Source: Eopsaltria australis (taxonomy: Eukaryota > Chordata > Aves > Passeriformes > Petroicidae). Taken from it: a DNA stretch of 64,000 nucleotides. The translations under genes were made by a program, and so were the position numbers. Positions 38,532 through 53,100 of this stretch are shown in pieces; the stretch's first letter is position 1, and each line of letters opens with the position of its first letter. The DNA lies in NCBI GenBank assembly GCA_034509425.1, contig JAVTVJ010001837.1:248001-312000 (forward strand), written 5' to 3'. Under the pieces are notes generated by a model that was given only the letters and a program-made list of their open reading frames with translations, was not told the origin of the DNA and made no database searches.

Positions 38532-40238
38532 AATCCGTTCCAAGAGATCTATTAACCTTGTTCTTCAAGGTCAGGTTGTAATACAGTCTGTACAGAGAAG
38601 TATCTAGGAGCTGTTAGAGTGGCATTAACTTACTGCAAGTCTCAGGAAGAAGACACCAGAAGATATGAGAGGTAGACCTTCCAGAATGCTGTGCAGGAAA
38701 GGAAAGTAGCTCTTCCCTGGAGAAATGCAGTCACCCACTGCTTCCAGGGAACAAACACACTCCCCAGTGTAGATACTAGCTTTGTAAATTTCATCCCCCT
38801 ATTTGTCTTAAGATGGACTTTTAGGAAGTTTTTAGCAGTATTCCACAAAGACACAATGAGAATTTTTCTTTCCAATCAAAATCCCATGACCTTTGAAAAT
38901 CCACAGTCCATTCTTCCAGAAATGCAGAGAAACATATTCAGGTATGAAATGCTGTTGACTGTTAACTGATGCTGAACTCACACTACCTAGTTTTAGGCAC
39001 CTAATTAGCTGTTTGTGTTCAAAGACTTGTCTCTATGATTCCTTATGCGGTCAAAGCAAAATGCTCCCCCAGAAAAATGAAGCAGGGCAGAAATCTTCTT
39101 CAGATGTTTTGTGTTGATGCTTCTCTCCACAGACCACAGAAAGAGCTTAAGGAAACTAGTCTCCTAATGCAGGCATTAAGGATACACCCTGGAAAATTTA
39201 TCTGTTTAATATGCATACACGAGGGATGAATAAGGCAGAAAATGACATGCCTGGTAGCTGAAATAAAATAAATAGGTGAATATATTGGAAATGCAGTAAA
39301 TCTTGTTATTTTAGTAGGCACCTGTATCAAGGGTCAAAATAACTCAAAACTAGCACTCCATGTGGTCCCTCATCATTTCTGAAAGGACCATAAAATGCTG
39401 GAGGACTCAGAGTCAAGGATATTCCATAATCAGATGTGGGCACTGATTATTAAAGATATCCTTGATTTTGCACCTGGTATTCCAGGTCCAGGGCTGCTGT
39501 TCATAACCCTTTCAATAAATGCAGGTAATTGTGCTTTGGAGATTTAGCATGTTTCAAGTGTCAAGAAACCTCATGTTTTTCATTTCACAAATAAAAATAA
39601 ATAAATGGTATAATTGGTCCTACTGTCCTTATATCTGTACTCTAAACTGTACTATATATGAAAAAGTACCTCATTGAGATGTACTTTTGTAAGAGATTAC
39701 TGCAAGCCAAGCCTTTTGAAGATAATGCCACACTTTTGTAAAGTGTTTACTAACTCACCCTAAATAGCTGCAGAAATGTCACACAAGAGACCTGCTTAAA
39801 ATTAAGCACATCCTCAAAACTACTCAGTTTAACTGGGGTCCTCTGCTGTCTTCTGGTTCATCCTACTGCAATTTGACATGATTTCTTGCACTTTGCTGCT
39901 CACCTGTGTGGCTTTTTTATGAAGCCTTGAGATGAGCTGTTTTGTGTTGTGTGGAGAGCTTTATAAACATCAGGAATTATTTGAGCCTGCAGTGAAGAGA
40001 ATGAGGTGTTTAAAAACAGCGCAAAAAAAATCTGCAAGGCAAACCAGCATTTAGGTACAACCTAAAGAAGGGACTTCCCAAGTTACCTAAACACTACTAT
40101 GAGAAGGCATTAAGAAGCTAGCAATTACTTGACACTGTAAGCTATTAAAATTGTTGAAAATGTTGAAATATCAGTAGAGCATTTCCTCTCCATTTCCTAT
40201 TCACAGTATTTCCAAGTCTCTTTCTCACCTCTTAATTT
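38532..40238. other. AT-rich sequence, no gene recognised
   Basis: No repeat family or credible exon is recognised. Confidence 0.55.
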
Positions 40239-43200
40239 CACAGAATCACAAAATCAGCCAGTTTGGAAGGGACCACAGTCCAGCTTCCCTGCTCAAGCAG
40301 GGTCATCCCAGAGCACATGGCAAAGGATTGGGTCCAGATGGTTCTTGAATATCTCCAGTGAGGGAGACTACACAATGTCTCTGGGCAGCCTGTTCCAGTG
40401 TGTGGTTACATGCACAGTAAGGAAATCCTTCCTCATGTGGAAGTGGAACTTCCTGTGGATCAGTTTCTGTCCATTACCTCTTGTCCTATTGCTTGACACC
40501 ACCAAAAGGAACCTGATCCACCCTCTAGACATGTTCCTCTAAGATACTTCTAGGAATTGATGAGGTCCCACATCAGTAGTCTCGTAATGAGGCTGAACAG
40601 GCCCAACTCAGCCCTTCCTCATAAGAAAGATACTCCCTTAATCATCTTTGTTTCCCTCCACTGGACTTGCTCCAGAGCTCCATGTCTCTTCTGTACTGAG
40701 GAGCCCAGAACTGGGCACAGCATTGCAGGCAAGGCCTCACCAGGGCTGAGTAGAGGGGCAGGGTCACCTCCCTTGACTTGCTGGCAACGCTCTTCTGAAT
40801 TAAGCCCAGGATGTCACTGGCCTTCTTGGCCACCAGGGCACACTGCTGGGTCACAGAGACCCTGTTGTCCATCATGACCACCAGCTCCTTCTCCACAGAG
40901 CTGCTTCCAGCAGGTCACCCCCAGCCTCTGCTGGCGCCTGGGGCTGTTCCTGCCCAGGTGCAGGATCCTGCATTTGCCTTTGCTGAATTTCAGAAGGTTC
41001 CTCTCTGCCCACCTCTCCAGGCTGTTGTGCTCCTTCTGAAGGGCTGCAGAGCCCTCTGGGGTATCGGCCACTCCTCCCAGCTTTGTGTTATCAGTGAAAT
41101 TGCTGAGGAGTCTCTGTCCCTTCATCCAAGTCATTGATGGGCCCAGTATTGAACTTTGGGGGACACCACTAGGAACAGGCCTCTAACTGGACCCTGTCCC
41201 ACTGATCATGACCTCTTAAATCTGCTGTTTGGGTAGTTCTCAATCAGTTTTCAATCTCACTGTTCACTCTGTTCACTCTTCCAACTCACACTTGTTTTTG
41301 CCTATGAGGATTGTATGAGAGACTGTCAAAAGCCTTTCTGAAGTCAAGATAGAAAATATCCACTCTTCTCCCTTCATCCATCCAGTTGCTTGTTCCAGTA
41401 GGAGGTAATAATATGGGACAAATGTGTAAATTCCCTTTTTTCCCTGTGGTAAAAGATGGCGTCCCGAATGAGGTGCAGCATTACCTTTCCAGAGACTGAG
41501 CTGAGGCTGACTGGCTGGTTGCTCTGTGGGTCCTCCTTCTTATCCTTGTCGAAGACTGAAATTACACTTGCTTTCTTCCAGCCCTCAGGCAGCTCTGTTG
41601 GTCTCCAAAACCTCTCAAAAATGATCATGAAATCATTGTGCTCACCAGCTCTCTCAACACTGATGGATGCATCCTGTCAGGGTGCATGGACTTGAAGATG
41701 TCAAGTTTGTTTATGTGTTCTCTGACCCAATCCTCCCTGACCAAGGGAAAGTCTCCCTTCCAGCATTCCTTTACCCTGATCTCCTGGGTCAGAGGGTTGG
41801 TCTTAGTGAAGACCAATGCAAAGGAGGTGTTCAGTAACTCCGCCTTCTTTGCGTCGTCTGTTGCTAGGCTCTCCCCTACATTGAATAATGGGCCCACATT
41901 ATCCTTTGTTTTCATTTTGTTATTTATATATTTGAAAAAGCCCTTTTCATTATCCTTGACATTCTTGACCAGGTTTAATTTTAGACGGACCTTTGCCTTT
42001 CCAGTCTCATTTCTATCTATCCAGATCAGCTGTTTATATTCACTCCAAGTGGCCTGACCTCACTTACATCTCCTGTGAATTTTTTGTTTGTGCTTGAGCA
42101 GTGACAGGAATTCTTTATTCATCCACAAAAGTTTCTTGCACCCTTGGATTGATTTTTTTTTCATTGGAATGCATTGTTGCTGAGCATGAAGGCAGTAAGC
42201 CTTGAACATCAACCAACTCACCTGGACCCCTCTTCCCTACAAGGTCTGCTTCCAGGGACTCTTCAAGGAGATCCCTAAACAGGCAAAAGCTCCATGAAGG
42301 GATTCATGGCTGAAGTCCGTGTCTGTAAGCTTGCTCCCTGTCCTGCTGCCTCTTTTTTCAACACTGGACTCTACAATCTCATAGTCACCACGGCCAAGGC
42401 TGTCTCCAGCCTTCACATCTCCAAGGCCTTTCCTGTGTATCTGTATGAGGTCAAGCAACACAATTCCTTGTAGGAATCCTCTATGACCTGTGACAGGAGG
42501 GTATTGTCAATGCTTTCCAGAAGCCTCCTGGACAGTTTGTGCTTCACTGTTCATATTCTCCAGCAGAAGTCAGGGTAGTTAAAGTCTCCCTCATGAACCA
42601 GGACCCATGATTTCAAGACTGCTTTTGGTTGCCGGTAGAAGGCCTCGTCACTTCCTCTTCTTCAGCAGTCTGTAGCACACACCCACAACAGTCACCCTTA
42701 CAAGTGTGCCCTTTTATCCTGACCCATAAGCTCTTGATTTGCTCCTCATCCTCACCGAGACAGAGCTCCATACATTCCGTGTTTCCTCACATAGAGTGCA
42801 ATACCACCGCCACTCCTTCCTGCTCTGTCTCTTCTAAAGAGTGTGTAGCTCTCCATGACAGCATCCCATCCTCACTCCCCTGTAATTGCAGTGAGATCAA
42901 AGAGAGATCATGACTGCACATAGGTCTCTAGTTCCTCCTGTTTGTTCCCCACAGTTTTGTGTGCATTGGTGTACAGGCACTTTATAGAGGTATTTGATGG
43001 TGACAAAATATCCCCATGGGGTGCAAAGGGACACCCCATAGTCCTCTCTAGTGGGTGTGTGTTTGGTTGCTTGTGTTTGGCCAAGGTATTCCCTCTTAAG
43101 CCTTTCACTACTTGGGGCATTTATCCAATGTTTCCCTACTGGCTTCTATAATCTCAGGAGTCCTTGACATACCTTTGCAAGACAGCAGGTATGCTCCAGT

Positions 43201-43320
43201 GCGGCTGATACATCTCATAGGGCCCTCACAAGTACCCTGCCCCTCTAATTTTTCAGTACTATCCGCCAGTTTGACAGGGACAAGCCTGGTATTGTCCATG
43301 CTCCCCATCATACCTAGCTG
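40239..43320 (-). mobile_element. CR1 LINE with endonuclease and reverse transcriptase remnants, minus strand
   Basis: This is the longest CR1 copy here, about 3.1 kb and colinear with the family on the minus strand. From the 3' end it shows two octamers (40239-40254), the 3' UTR, the RT thumb and palm with the catalytic box at 41087-41098 (Phe-Thr-Asp-Asn, second Asp lost), the RT fingers and pre-RT segment (41374-41915), a linker (41.9-42.5 kb), and then the endonuclease with a Gly-Asp-Phe-Asn-Tyr-Pro-Asp motif at 42560-42589. Sequence to about 43320 fits the ORF2 start region. ORF1 is absent. Stops and frameshifts break ORF2 into several pieces, and about 17 bp present in the 31.5-kb copy near the RT box are missing here. 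It is not able to encode an active protein. Confidence 0.95.
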
Positions 43321-45387
43321 TACTTTCTAAAACAGTAGCGCAAGAAAAACACATGCAGCCCCTGATCTTTTAACTAAAGACAAAAAGGACCTCTCCTTCT
43401 CAGAAGTTTTGGTAAGTTTTCATGACATAGGAGGATTCTGTCAGCAATTTAAAATAATTTTGATTTATTTAAAAGGGCACATACTGTACTTCATTAACAG
43501 GATTGCTGTGAAATAATGAAACATTTCAGAGAAAACTGCAGGATATTTAGAGTAATTTCTTCCTGAAAATATGCAAAACCCTTTGGGGAAAATGTAAGCA
43601 GATGGTGTGTGAAGCATTCATTGTTTTTTTATGTTGTGATAAACAAACATTTAAAATTAAGATTCATAACTTTACGAAATTTCATTCTGAATTATACACC
43701 CAAACAAAAGACCCTCAAAATCCAGTTTACCTTTTGATCTCCAGTGTTTTCCTTCCGTCATTCCCATTTCTAAGGCCATTCTGCTGGGAGCAGATTTGAA
43801 GGAAGAGCTCTTGAGACAGATGCTCAGGTATATTATTACTCAGGACAACATTTAAGCAAAGAGAGTCATGACAATTAACAGGGGCAGCAAACCTGTCCTA
43901 TAGGGGGAAAGAGAGATGAGGGCAATAGATGAGGGCTCCCACTGCTGACTAGCCCTAAGCCTTTCTAGCTGTCTACAATGTTTGTATTATTTGCAGTGTT
44001 GTATGATCCTCTAAATTGTCACTGCTGCATGTCTCAGTTCACCTGGCTGTAAAACTTATTTTTCAAAAATACATCTTTAGTTGTTTGAATCAAAGGCCAA
44101 AACATTTGTAATAACACATGCCAATTAACCTCAATGACCACAGTATCATTCTGAAGAGCTCTCACATTAGTTTATGTCTGACTGGACTGCGCTCTGTCTA
44201 GTGAAGGGAAACATCATCTTACTGAATTTGAACATCATGACATGACAGTTTTGCATTTGCATACTGCTGTCATTGCCAGTTTGGCAATCAGAGTACAAAA
44301 AGAAGAATATCTCTTCTCAGAAAGACAAAAACCCCGAAAATCTAAAAAGATATTCTATTTAAAAATGCTTGGTGTAGTGAGTATTTCTGTTCCTTTAATT
44401 AAGTTCCTTTTTCTTCTTCATGATTACAAAATGATACTGAAGTCTAATAAACTATCAAACTCATGATGTTATATTTTACTTTGATTTGCCATGATGCAAA
44501 TTTGCCACAATCCCATTGACTTCAACAACAATGATGCAGTTAATTAATTTATATTTACACCCGTGTAACTGGGAGCACAGCTTAGTTCTCAACAGGACAA
44601 AGGATTCACTACTACAGGATACCTTAGTACAGCTGTTCAGTGGGTATATCTCACCCTCCCTGTGGAAATACATTGTCAGTGTGATGAGGTCTGGTGATGA
44701 AAAGAAGTATGAGGAAAGCATTGCTGGACCTGGAATGATGTTTTGCATATGGATTCTTCCTCATGTTTTCTAGAGAAATATGCTCTCTGTCTCTGCCTCA
44801 TTTCTCCATATGTCTTGAAAGTCTAGTGGTTTATTTTCTTATTTTGTTTATATCTGGTAATAGATTTTGGGGCCCAGTCTTCATCAGCAGTGATTCAGAA
44901 GACAAAAGGATATGGTATAATAGGACAGCCTAAGGAAAAAGGGGTACAAACAGTTTGCAGGATGGAAAACTTAGGGACTGCCACAGTATTTGGAATAACA
45001 AAGACTTGAACTCACCTGAGATACTCAATGTCACAGGATTATGAATTTAATTCATCAGAGGAGAAGATTAATGGATAATATAGAAAGAGGGGGCTTCTAA
45101 GCAGAGGTAAAAATAAGCAAATCAGATATTGAAATGCAAGTACAGCAGAGGTTCAATTCCTCTGGTTAGGACCCAGCATTGCACTGTTATCTTGCTATGA
45201 ATATTCATGACAACAGACTAATGAAACCTGCTATATGATGTAAGGTATGCTAGGGCATACGTTTAATTCTTCCTCGAAGAAAAGAGGGCCATAAACTTCA
45301 GGAGCTTAAAAACCCCAAACCAACAGGAAGACTCTGAAATCAACATGCAAATCACTCATTAAATAAAATAATTCACAGACATCTCTA
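43321..45387. other. AT-rich sequence, no gene recognised
   Basis: No repeat family is firmly recognised. A short phrase near 44508-44525 (CCCATTGACTTCAA) recalls ancient amniote repeats but is too short to call. Confidence 0.5.
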
Positions 45388-45590
45388 GAGATCACCGTCA
45401 CCCAGCCCCTCCTCTGAGGAGGATCATGGTTGCCTAAACTGATGTTCAGTTGGGTTTTGAATATCTCCAAGGATGGAGAATACACAACCTTGCTGGTCAA
45501 CAATCTTCAGTGCTCAATCAAGGTCACAGTCAGAAAAGTATTTTCTTCTGTTTAAATGGAATTTCCTGCAATTCAGTTTGGGTTTCTTGG
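45388..45590 (-). mobile_element. CR1 LINE fragment, minus strand
   Basis: About 200 bp match the antisense of the CR1 3' region (GAATATCTCCAAGGATGGAG and the following TTCAGTG and GTCACAGT phrases). The octamer tail and the 5' part are missing or decayed. Confidence 0.8.
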
Positions 45591-46949
45591 CCTTAAATAT
45601 GAGCTAAGTAAATAACTAAGTAGTAATTGAATGAGGCATAAGAGTCATGCAGATTTTGGAAAATTAAGTGAATGGCATGCATATGAATAGATTAATATAT
45701 GTGGATATTGAAAAGCAGGAGCCCAGTATGCAGGCTAGCAGTAATTGGTTTTCTTAATTTACCCTTTCTTGTACATTTCCAACTCTCTTAACTCCCATAT
45801 GAGTTGGTGAGCTATTATGTAGAGGCTGCCTATTAGATACAAAGCTTTACAAGCTCATTGTTGATAATGTCAATGTCATGAAGAAAATTCAGGCCAGTTC
45901 CAATACGTGGTACAAAGCTATCTGAAATTGCAAGTGTGGGCGTTTCAAGCGTGGGTCTTGCCTCATTTAAAATTGAAATATGTTTGCAGTGCTTGAATGT
46001 GGGAAGATTAATTAGCACCTCTGTTTCAAAATAAGAAGTAGAAACCCATCAAAAAGAATAGGAAAAGTGACGCTGTCGACAGCTAGGAAGACAGGGTTTT
46101 CTACCTGGAAAATAGTGCAGAAAAAAATCAAATGCATCCATCTTTCTAATCTAAAGGGAAGAAAAATGACACTTGATACCGACTGAATTTTTCAAAACAA
46201 TTCCATGGTCACATTTTTCATAGCTGTCAAATAATAGCAAACTAATATTTTGAGTTAATTCTCAGGAAGCTACTGATTTAATGATACTTGAAGGCATCTG
46301 CTTTCCAAAATTCCAGCTCTTGATTCCTCTAAGAAGGTGACAGGAAGTTAGAAGGCAAACAAACAAACAAGTACCCATACATTTATGGAACATTTCACTC
46401 TGATGTATTTCAGTGAAAAACTTGGATACATCAAGCAGTCCTAGGTGTCACTTGAAAGTAACTCTCTGCTGCAGTTTAGGAAATAGAAGCTGCCTATTTC
46501 ACTTTTTTCCTATGATCCCCTACTGGTTGGGAACACTTCCCTTTGATATCTCATATAGGGTCATCCACAGATGTTTCTTTTATTCTTTATAAAAGCAATC
46601 TCAAGACACTGATAGTTGGTATGCTCTTCATTTACTATCAAAGGGACTTAATATAATGTACTAAAATGACATTGAAAAGGGCCATCTCTTTGTGGGATGA
46701 ATTTGTGAATGCAATTTGCAGATAGCAGTGTAGGTACCTGGAACATGGCATCCAGAAACAAGATGAAAGAGAAATATTCAAATCCTTGAAACCTCTGTTA
46801 TCCCACAGGTGATTCTCTTTTTGCTTCAGGTAGTTCAGTAACACTACAGCATTGTGTTTAGATTACTGAGTGACAAGATGAAACATTCTAAACTTTATTT
46901 TTTGACAGAAAGTGGGCAGTTTATGCAAAAACTTGAACAAACCAACAAT
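45591..46949. other. AT-rich sequence, no gene recognised
   Basis: Nothing recognisable beyond short chance frames. Confidence 0.55.
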
Positions 46950-47100
46950 GCAAAAAAAAATCAGAAAAAACTAACAACAACAACAAAAAGCCCCAACAAA
47001 ACAATGTCCCACCTCCCCCCATTAAAAAAGAAAACAACCCAAAAACCAAATCAAACAAAAACAACAACAAAAAACCTCAACGCAAGAAAAACCAAAACTC
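46950..47100. repeat. A/C-rich low-complexity tract
   Basis: A-runs are interspersed with CAA and CC units. The 106-codon plus-strand frame through it is Lys, Thr, Asn and Gln only because of this composition and is not a gene. Confidence 0.85.
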
Positions 47101-50100
47101 CATTTGGAGACGTGAATGTGCAAGAAGAAAAGAGATTATTGTCACAAGAATTTACCCATAGGAATTCTGCATAAACACACTTCCCTTTTTCATTTCCCTC
47201 CTGGCTGGATACCTACCTTCTCCATTTTATGAATGCTCAGAGAAAGAGGCCGAAGTGTCAATTTTGCATGCACACATGAACAGCAAGAAAGTCTACCTTT
47301 GAAAATGAGCTAGCTTTCCCCTACAAACAAATTTCTTAAAGGAAGTTCACATAAAACTTAATGGTATTTCCTACATAAATGAGTTAAGTTGGAATTTCAC
47401 ATAGCATATGAACAATCTGGAGTTTCAAATAATTTTGCAGGAAATATTTTATACTTTGCTTTAATCTCTTGATAAGAAAAGGTATATTGTGTATGCGCTG
47501 TGCACAGACCCTCCCTGTCCACTGTTATGATTTTTTTTTGCAGCTAATATAAGCCTGACAACAGGCAATTTAACTCACTCAAAATCAAACTGCCTTCTCT
47601 CAGTGTTCACATCTTCAACAGCAACTCCTGAAATTTAGCATGTTATGTATTCTGGATAGTGTTGATGTTGAAAAAACAAATAAAATCAGTTTGATTCTCC
47701 TAAATTCAGATTAATCTGCAAAGCACTAGATAATAAAAACATTATTTGACTACCAAACTGAGAAGACATGATGGCAGTTGTCAGGTGAAAACATGTCTCA
47801 AGCACATGTATAAAACTACCAAAACAATAAGCTGCAATATTTTGTACCAGGCCTTCTTCCTTGGCAGGAGTGTCTTTCTTCAACAATGCTTTAGAAAGAG
47901 GAAGGTTGAAAGAATGAGAAAACAAAAAGGCTTGAATTTATTAGAAATAAGAAGTATTCAAATGGTGGCTTAGGAAGATAAATAGTGAAAAGAGCCCCTA
48001 AGACTGAGTTCTCATTTTGAAAGTTATTCATCTGTCATGAAGGGCAGTTCTGTAAAAGTTGCAGGCATTGAAATTTAGTTATCCACAGGACAAACTTCAA
48101 ACGCACCTGGATAGCATTTATCTGAAAACAGGTGTCTACGAAAGCCTGTGGGGCAGTCAGCTTATGTTCCTAGATTCCCTGTGAGCTCACACCAATGCGT
48201 TTTCTAATGACCAAATACATAATTTTATTTCACAGGTTTCGGGGCTAAAATGTCCTAGCAAAAGAAATTATCATGCCTAGTTTCTAGGAACATAAAGACA
48301 TGTATGGTTTAAAATGAAGCTTGGGCTGAAGATGGCAATATTTGTCAGACCAGAGAGAGGTGTATAACCATCACACGAGAATATTACCTTTTGTCAGACA
48401 CAGATGGATTCTTGCAGGTAGGAATGTTCTGGTCCTGAGTAATGTTCTTATACAAGACAAACTGAAAGAGAAAACAAACCAAGGCAGACAGAAAAAAAAA
48501 GGAAAAAATGTTTCTGGTATCCATGATATTAAATTGCATCATTAATTTTTTAAGCCAATCATTATTCTACAGAACCTATTACGAAGAGAAGCCTGGCAAC
48601 ATTCTTAGCAACAGAAGGAATGTCATACTATATAGAATGACAGAAGACTGGTGAGTCTCATTTTTGGAGGATTATTATCAGAAGCTATGATTGTGTCATT
48701 GCTTTCTTACATCAGATTTAAAATATTTTAAGACCTTTAATTTATGGTTTATTTGTTCAGTTTTGGTTGGTTTTTTTTTGGTTTGGGTTTGGGTTTTTTT
48801 TGCGAGAATGGTAATCGTGGACATATGACTAAAAGAGAGATTCTGCAAATACATATGAAATATTTGCATACTTGCATAGATTATACAGTAGATGTAGTAG
48901 CACAGAAAAGTAGTCCTCATGATAAATATTTTTAAACTGTCCAAATATTTCAAGTCATTATCTCATTTTCAAAAAGAAGGAAAAAAAAATATGTTCTCTA
49001 AAACTGTTAATTGACTTCAGAGACCATAACAAAACTTAGAGTTATGAGGGCTGAAATCGTGAATATAAGAGGTGATGATTTTTTAAACACTTGTTACATA
49101 CTACATAGAATGTATATAAAATAAATCTCTTATTTCACCTTAGAAAACAACATTTACATCTTTAATGGGTATGAATACCGTGACACTACCCCAGACAAGG
49201 GTGGTTCATACAAATGAAATTTGAAAGGAGCCTTTTTTTACTGCTGAGATTTTGCTTCTGAAGAAGTGCCAAGATTATTTGGGTTTTCTGCTGGGTAGTT
49301 TAATTTCCTGAGAAAGGGCCAAAAATATCTGCAACATCAGTAATTGCCATCAGCAGCCTGATCTACTTACTGGTTGTTCTGAAGTTCTTCAGTGGCCTAA
49401 TGTAAGGATACATGAGCATCTTCATAAAGCACCTTCACAACCAGGTTCGCTATCCAGTCAGCAGTATCTTACCACAATGAGGCAGCCCAGATGGATTTAT
49501 AATTTATGTTTATAAGAGTTTGGGTTTAACACATTCTGGTCAGGTCTATAATTATCTCAACCCTTTGGCTGCCAAACAGTACTTATCAGCAATTAAAGCA
49601 TCAGTATGTTATCAACAATACTCTCACACTGAATCCAAACCGTAGCACTGTACCACATACTGAGAAGAAATGAACTCTACCCCAGACAAAAGCAGGACAA
49701 GATACTAAAAAATGTTTAGAGGAAAAAAAGATATGGTATAGGTGAAAGGCTCAAATGGCAATTGGTGCATTTCATTGCCTATACTTTTGTTCTCATTCAA
49801 TGCTATGCATTAATTATCTTGTTTTATCTGTCCTAGTTGAAGGAAGTTTGGAACTGTATTACAGAGCTGAAAAAGCGTCCCTCTAGTTAGCTTTTTATTG
49901 TAAGCTAACAAATTGGTTTTGGGCGGCTGGTTGGAGGACAAAAGAGACAGTCATAAAATAATGCCATTATTCTCCACCCAGCCCTTCCCAAGGAAAGCAC
50001 ACTCCTCACTGAGAGAGAAGAAGGCATATGCTAGTAGTTAACTAATCTTGTAACAAAGGTGTTGATTTGGGAGGTTATACAGGAAAAGATATTGTATTTA

Positions 50101-53100
50101 ACTGAATCTAGTTAAAAGGATCTTAAGTTTTCCCGTCAAAAAGGACAGATACCTTTGGAAAAGAAATGCAAAAATAATGTGTGGAATTGAAACAAAGATT
50201 TCTTAACCTGAAGACGGTGGGCATACCCCTGCGTAAGCCTTGGAGACTTATCTCAATTTTCCATATTCCATTGTTGTTTATTTTATTTATGATTGTATGT
50301 TAATGACAGTGAAACTGCAATCAAAAATGAAATTAACAAATTGCTTAGTGACAAGGTGTAATGCAGACCTTGGTCCCCTTTTTCCCCTCCAGATATAAAA
50401 GAAGGCTTGCCATACAAAAGAAACATAATCAGAAATATTGTTTAGAACACATTGACTTTTGGGCCTATCCATATGTTTGAACAATATTCACTGTAAGACA
50501 GATTAGAAAGTACTGACTATAGAGCATCATTGGAGTTGTCAATGGTCCTTGAGAGCTGGTACTTGAGAGCTGGTGAAATACGTGCAGTTGTTCGAGCATC
50601 ACATTGCAGGAATAGGCATTCAAATGGATGTCACACAGCCTCATTTATTTGGAGACAAGACGTATTGTGGTTGTTCTTGACTTTAACCCTACAAGTACTA
50701 TTTCTAAAAATACTCCTAAAGGGATGTCATTTGAAGGTTTGGAAGGCAGGACAGAATTAAAACCTGACTGAAGAAGCAATCCACTGCCAAATAACACAGT
50801 ACCTGGAGCAATTCACCTAAAACTTCTTTCAAATGTCACTTACATTGTTGCAGAGGCCCATAAAGATAAAGCCTGACCTATTTTTCTTTTGTTTCAAAAC
50901 TTGTTCCTTTTGCTATTTTGTTGCTGTTGTAATTGCTGCCTCTCTCTCATTCCTTCCTCACTCTGGCATTTGTTAGTGGGGCTTGTAAATGTTGTGCTTC
51001 CACGTCTTTGTTTCGGGTGTCTGAGAGGGATCTGGCAGTACCTATCGTGAGTCTGAAATGGCCAGGAGCATTACAGTGCTCCCACTTTCCTGGAGATGGC
51101 AGGGTGGATGGATTAAGATGGATGAAAGCTTTCCTTTACCCAAGGGCAAACACCACCTCCATCAACAAAACCAGATGGAGGGTTTTTTGTTCCATCTTTT
51201 CCTCCACACTTTAACATCTTCAAACTGGAATGCTGTTCCCTGTCTTAGCAAGCCTTGGGAATGTCAGTTCAAGGTACACTGTACACATGACAGAAGCCCA
51301 GACTGGAGAGAGAAATAGTCATTCTCCATCACCTTTCCTTGCCTTCAGAAGGCTGGTCCCCATAATATGATGGAAAGAAATAGAGGTCAGCTTTTCCACC
51401 TCTCTGGGAGGACATGCTTTGCACACCTGATACTGGTACAGAAGCTGACTTTGTAATAGGTCACTGTGAGCTGCTGAAGACAGAAAGAGGCACCACTGTT
51501 CCCTCATTTGTTCTCCACATTAGAATGCAGGTAATTAACAACAGAATAACAGAGAGGCATCAGGCTCACTCTATCTGCAGCATTGTGGCAATGGCTGTAT
51601 CACTAAAAATGAAGTTGCATACAAAAATCTAAGACAGAGAAAATAAATCCTCCAAAATGTCCTTTAAACACTCACTGTCCCATTACAGCCTCTGTGATAA
51701 TAGATTTTCCTGCCAGAAAAAGAAGCAGAGTCTCTATAAACACTTTTGTGTGCCTTCCTTTGTAGTGGAAAGCTAAAACATTCAAATGGTCTCTTTAGTA
51801 AATGATTCCCAATCCGAAGCATTCACTCCTACCTCTGGAAACCTCCAGCTGAATATATCTCTGACTCACATGTGAGTCAGTTTTATGTCCAGGGATCTGT
51901 CAAAATGGGTTCTACCTTTTACTAACTATTATCTCATTACCATGGAGAATAATGTGAGACTAATTTTATGCACAGGAGAAAGTAGCAAATACTCACCAAG
52001 GTAAAATAACTAAAGAGGTACGTAACAGGGGACAGGACAATTAAACTTTGACTAGAACAAGTAGTTTTCCTGTACTTAGAGCTCTTAATCTGAGAAGCAA
52101 ACAAATTCAAAATTAAGATTCAGAAAATCCCTCCATCCGTACTCCTAAATATTAACATCAATTATATTTTTGCCCTTCTTTACACAGAAGCTCTGGTTTC
52201 TAGTAGCAACTACATGAACATTTGTAAAAACCATGAACAAAATATTTTGCAAGGCTGGAAGCATATTTTTATGTTATCCAATGAAGGGACAGGTAAGAAG
52301 CCTTCCCTTGGGGCCCTATCTGTGACAAAAGCTGTGGATTCTGCCTTGCAGTGGACTGAGTTGCCTAACACCTTATTTGAGATTAGCAGACTTCAGAGAA
52401 ATCTGGGGTGATTCACAGTGACAAAGAAAGCCACTAATCATTACTGTGAGGCTGAAAATGTTGGTGTCTTTTTTTACCTATAGCAAAATAATATCTCAAG
52501 CAAGGATTTCAAGAATAGTGAAGAACTAGTGGAGCATTTTATTTATTTTAAGATTTATTTATTGTAAGATTTCACGATGATTAACAAAGCAAATGTTTAG
52601 ATTTGGTTATAGAGAACCCACCACTGGGAACAGAGAATATCTGCTCAAATGTTTTGCTAAGCTGTGAATATATTGGCAATGCAGGACTTTACCATGAAAG
52701 TCTTGGACTATAGGTAGATAGTATGGGATGTTCAGTGGAGTAGAAAAATATTGCGAACCTCTTTTGATGCTTGAAAGCACCATTTACAGCATTTACAGTA
52801 CCTTTTCTCTAAAGCCTTGTATAGCAACAGCGCTTTTGAGCATGTTAAGAGGTAATAATCAATGCCAGAACCAAGTCTCTATAACCTTGTAAATATGTCA
52901 GAAAAAACCACAGCAGAACAAAACCAAACAAAAGCACTTTGTAACTCCCACTTTGTAACTCATCCTCTGGGGACCACACTGGAAACTTGAAAACCAAAGG
53001 CAAATAATGAAAATAAACATCTGTCTTATTCACAAGCCCCAGGCTGAATAGAAGCATTCCTGAGAAATTCTGTATTTGATAACAAAAAAAACCCCAAAAA

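Noticed and set aside
40557..41137. Plus-strand frames of 106 and 108 codons
   Set aside because: They are antisense to the minus-strand CR1 ORF2.
44508..44570. Phrase recalling ancient amniote repeats (CCCATTGACTTCAA)
   Set aside because: It is too short to separate from chance without an alignment.
46854..47174. 106-codon Lys/Thr/Asn-rich plus-strand frame
   Set aside because: It runs through an A/C-rich simple tract, and its composition explains the peptide.
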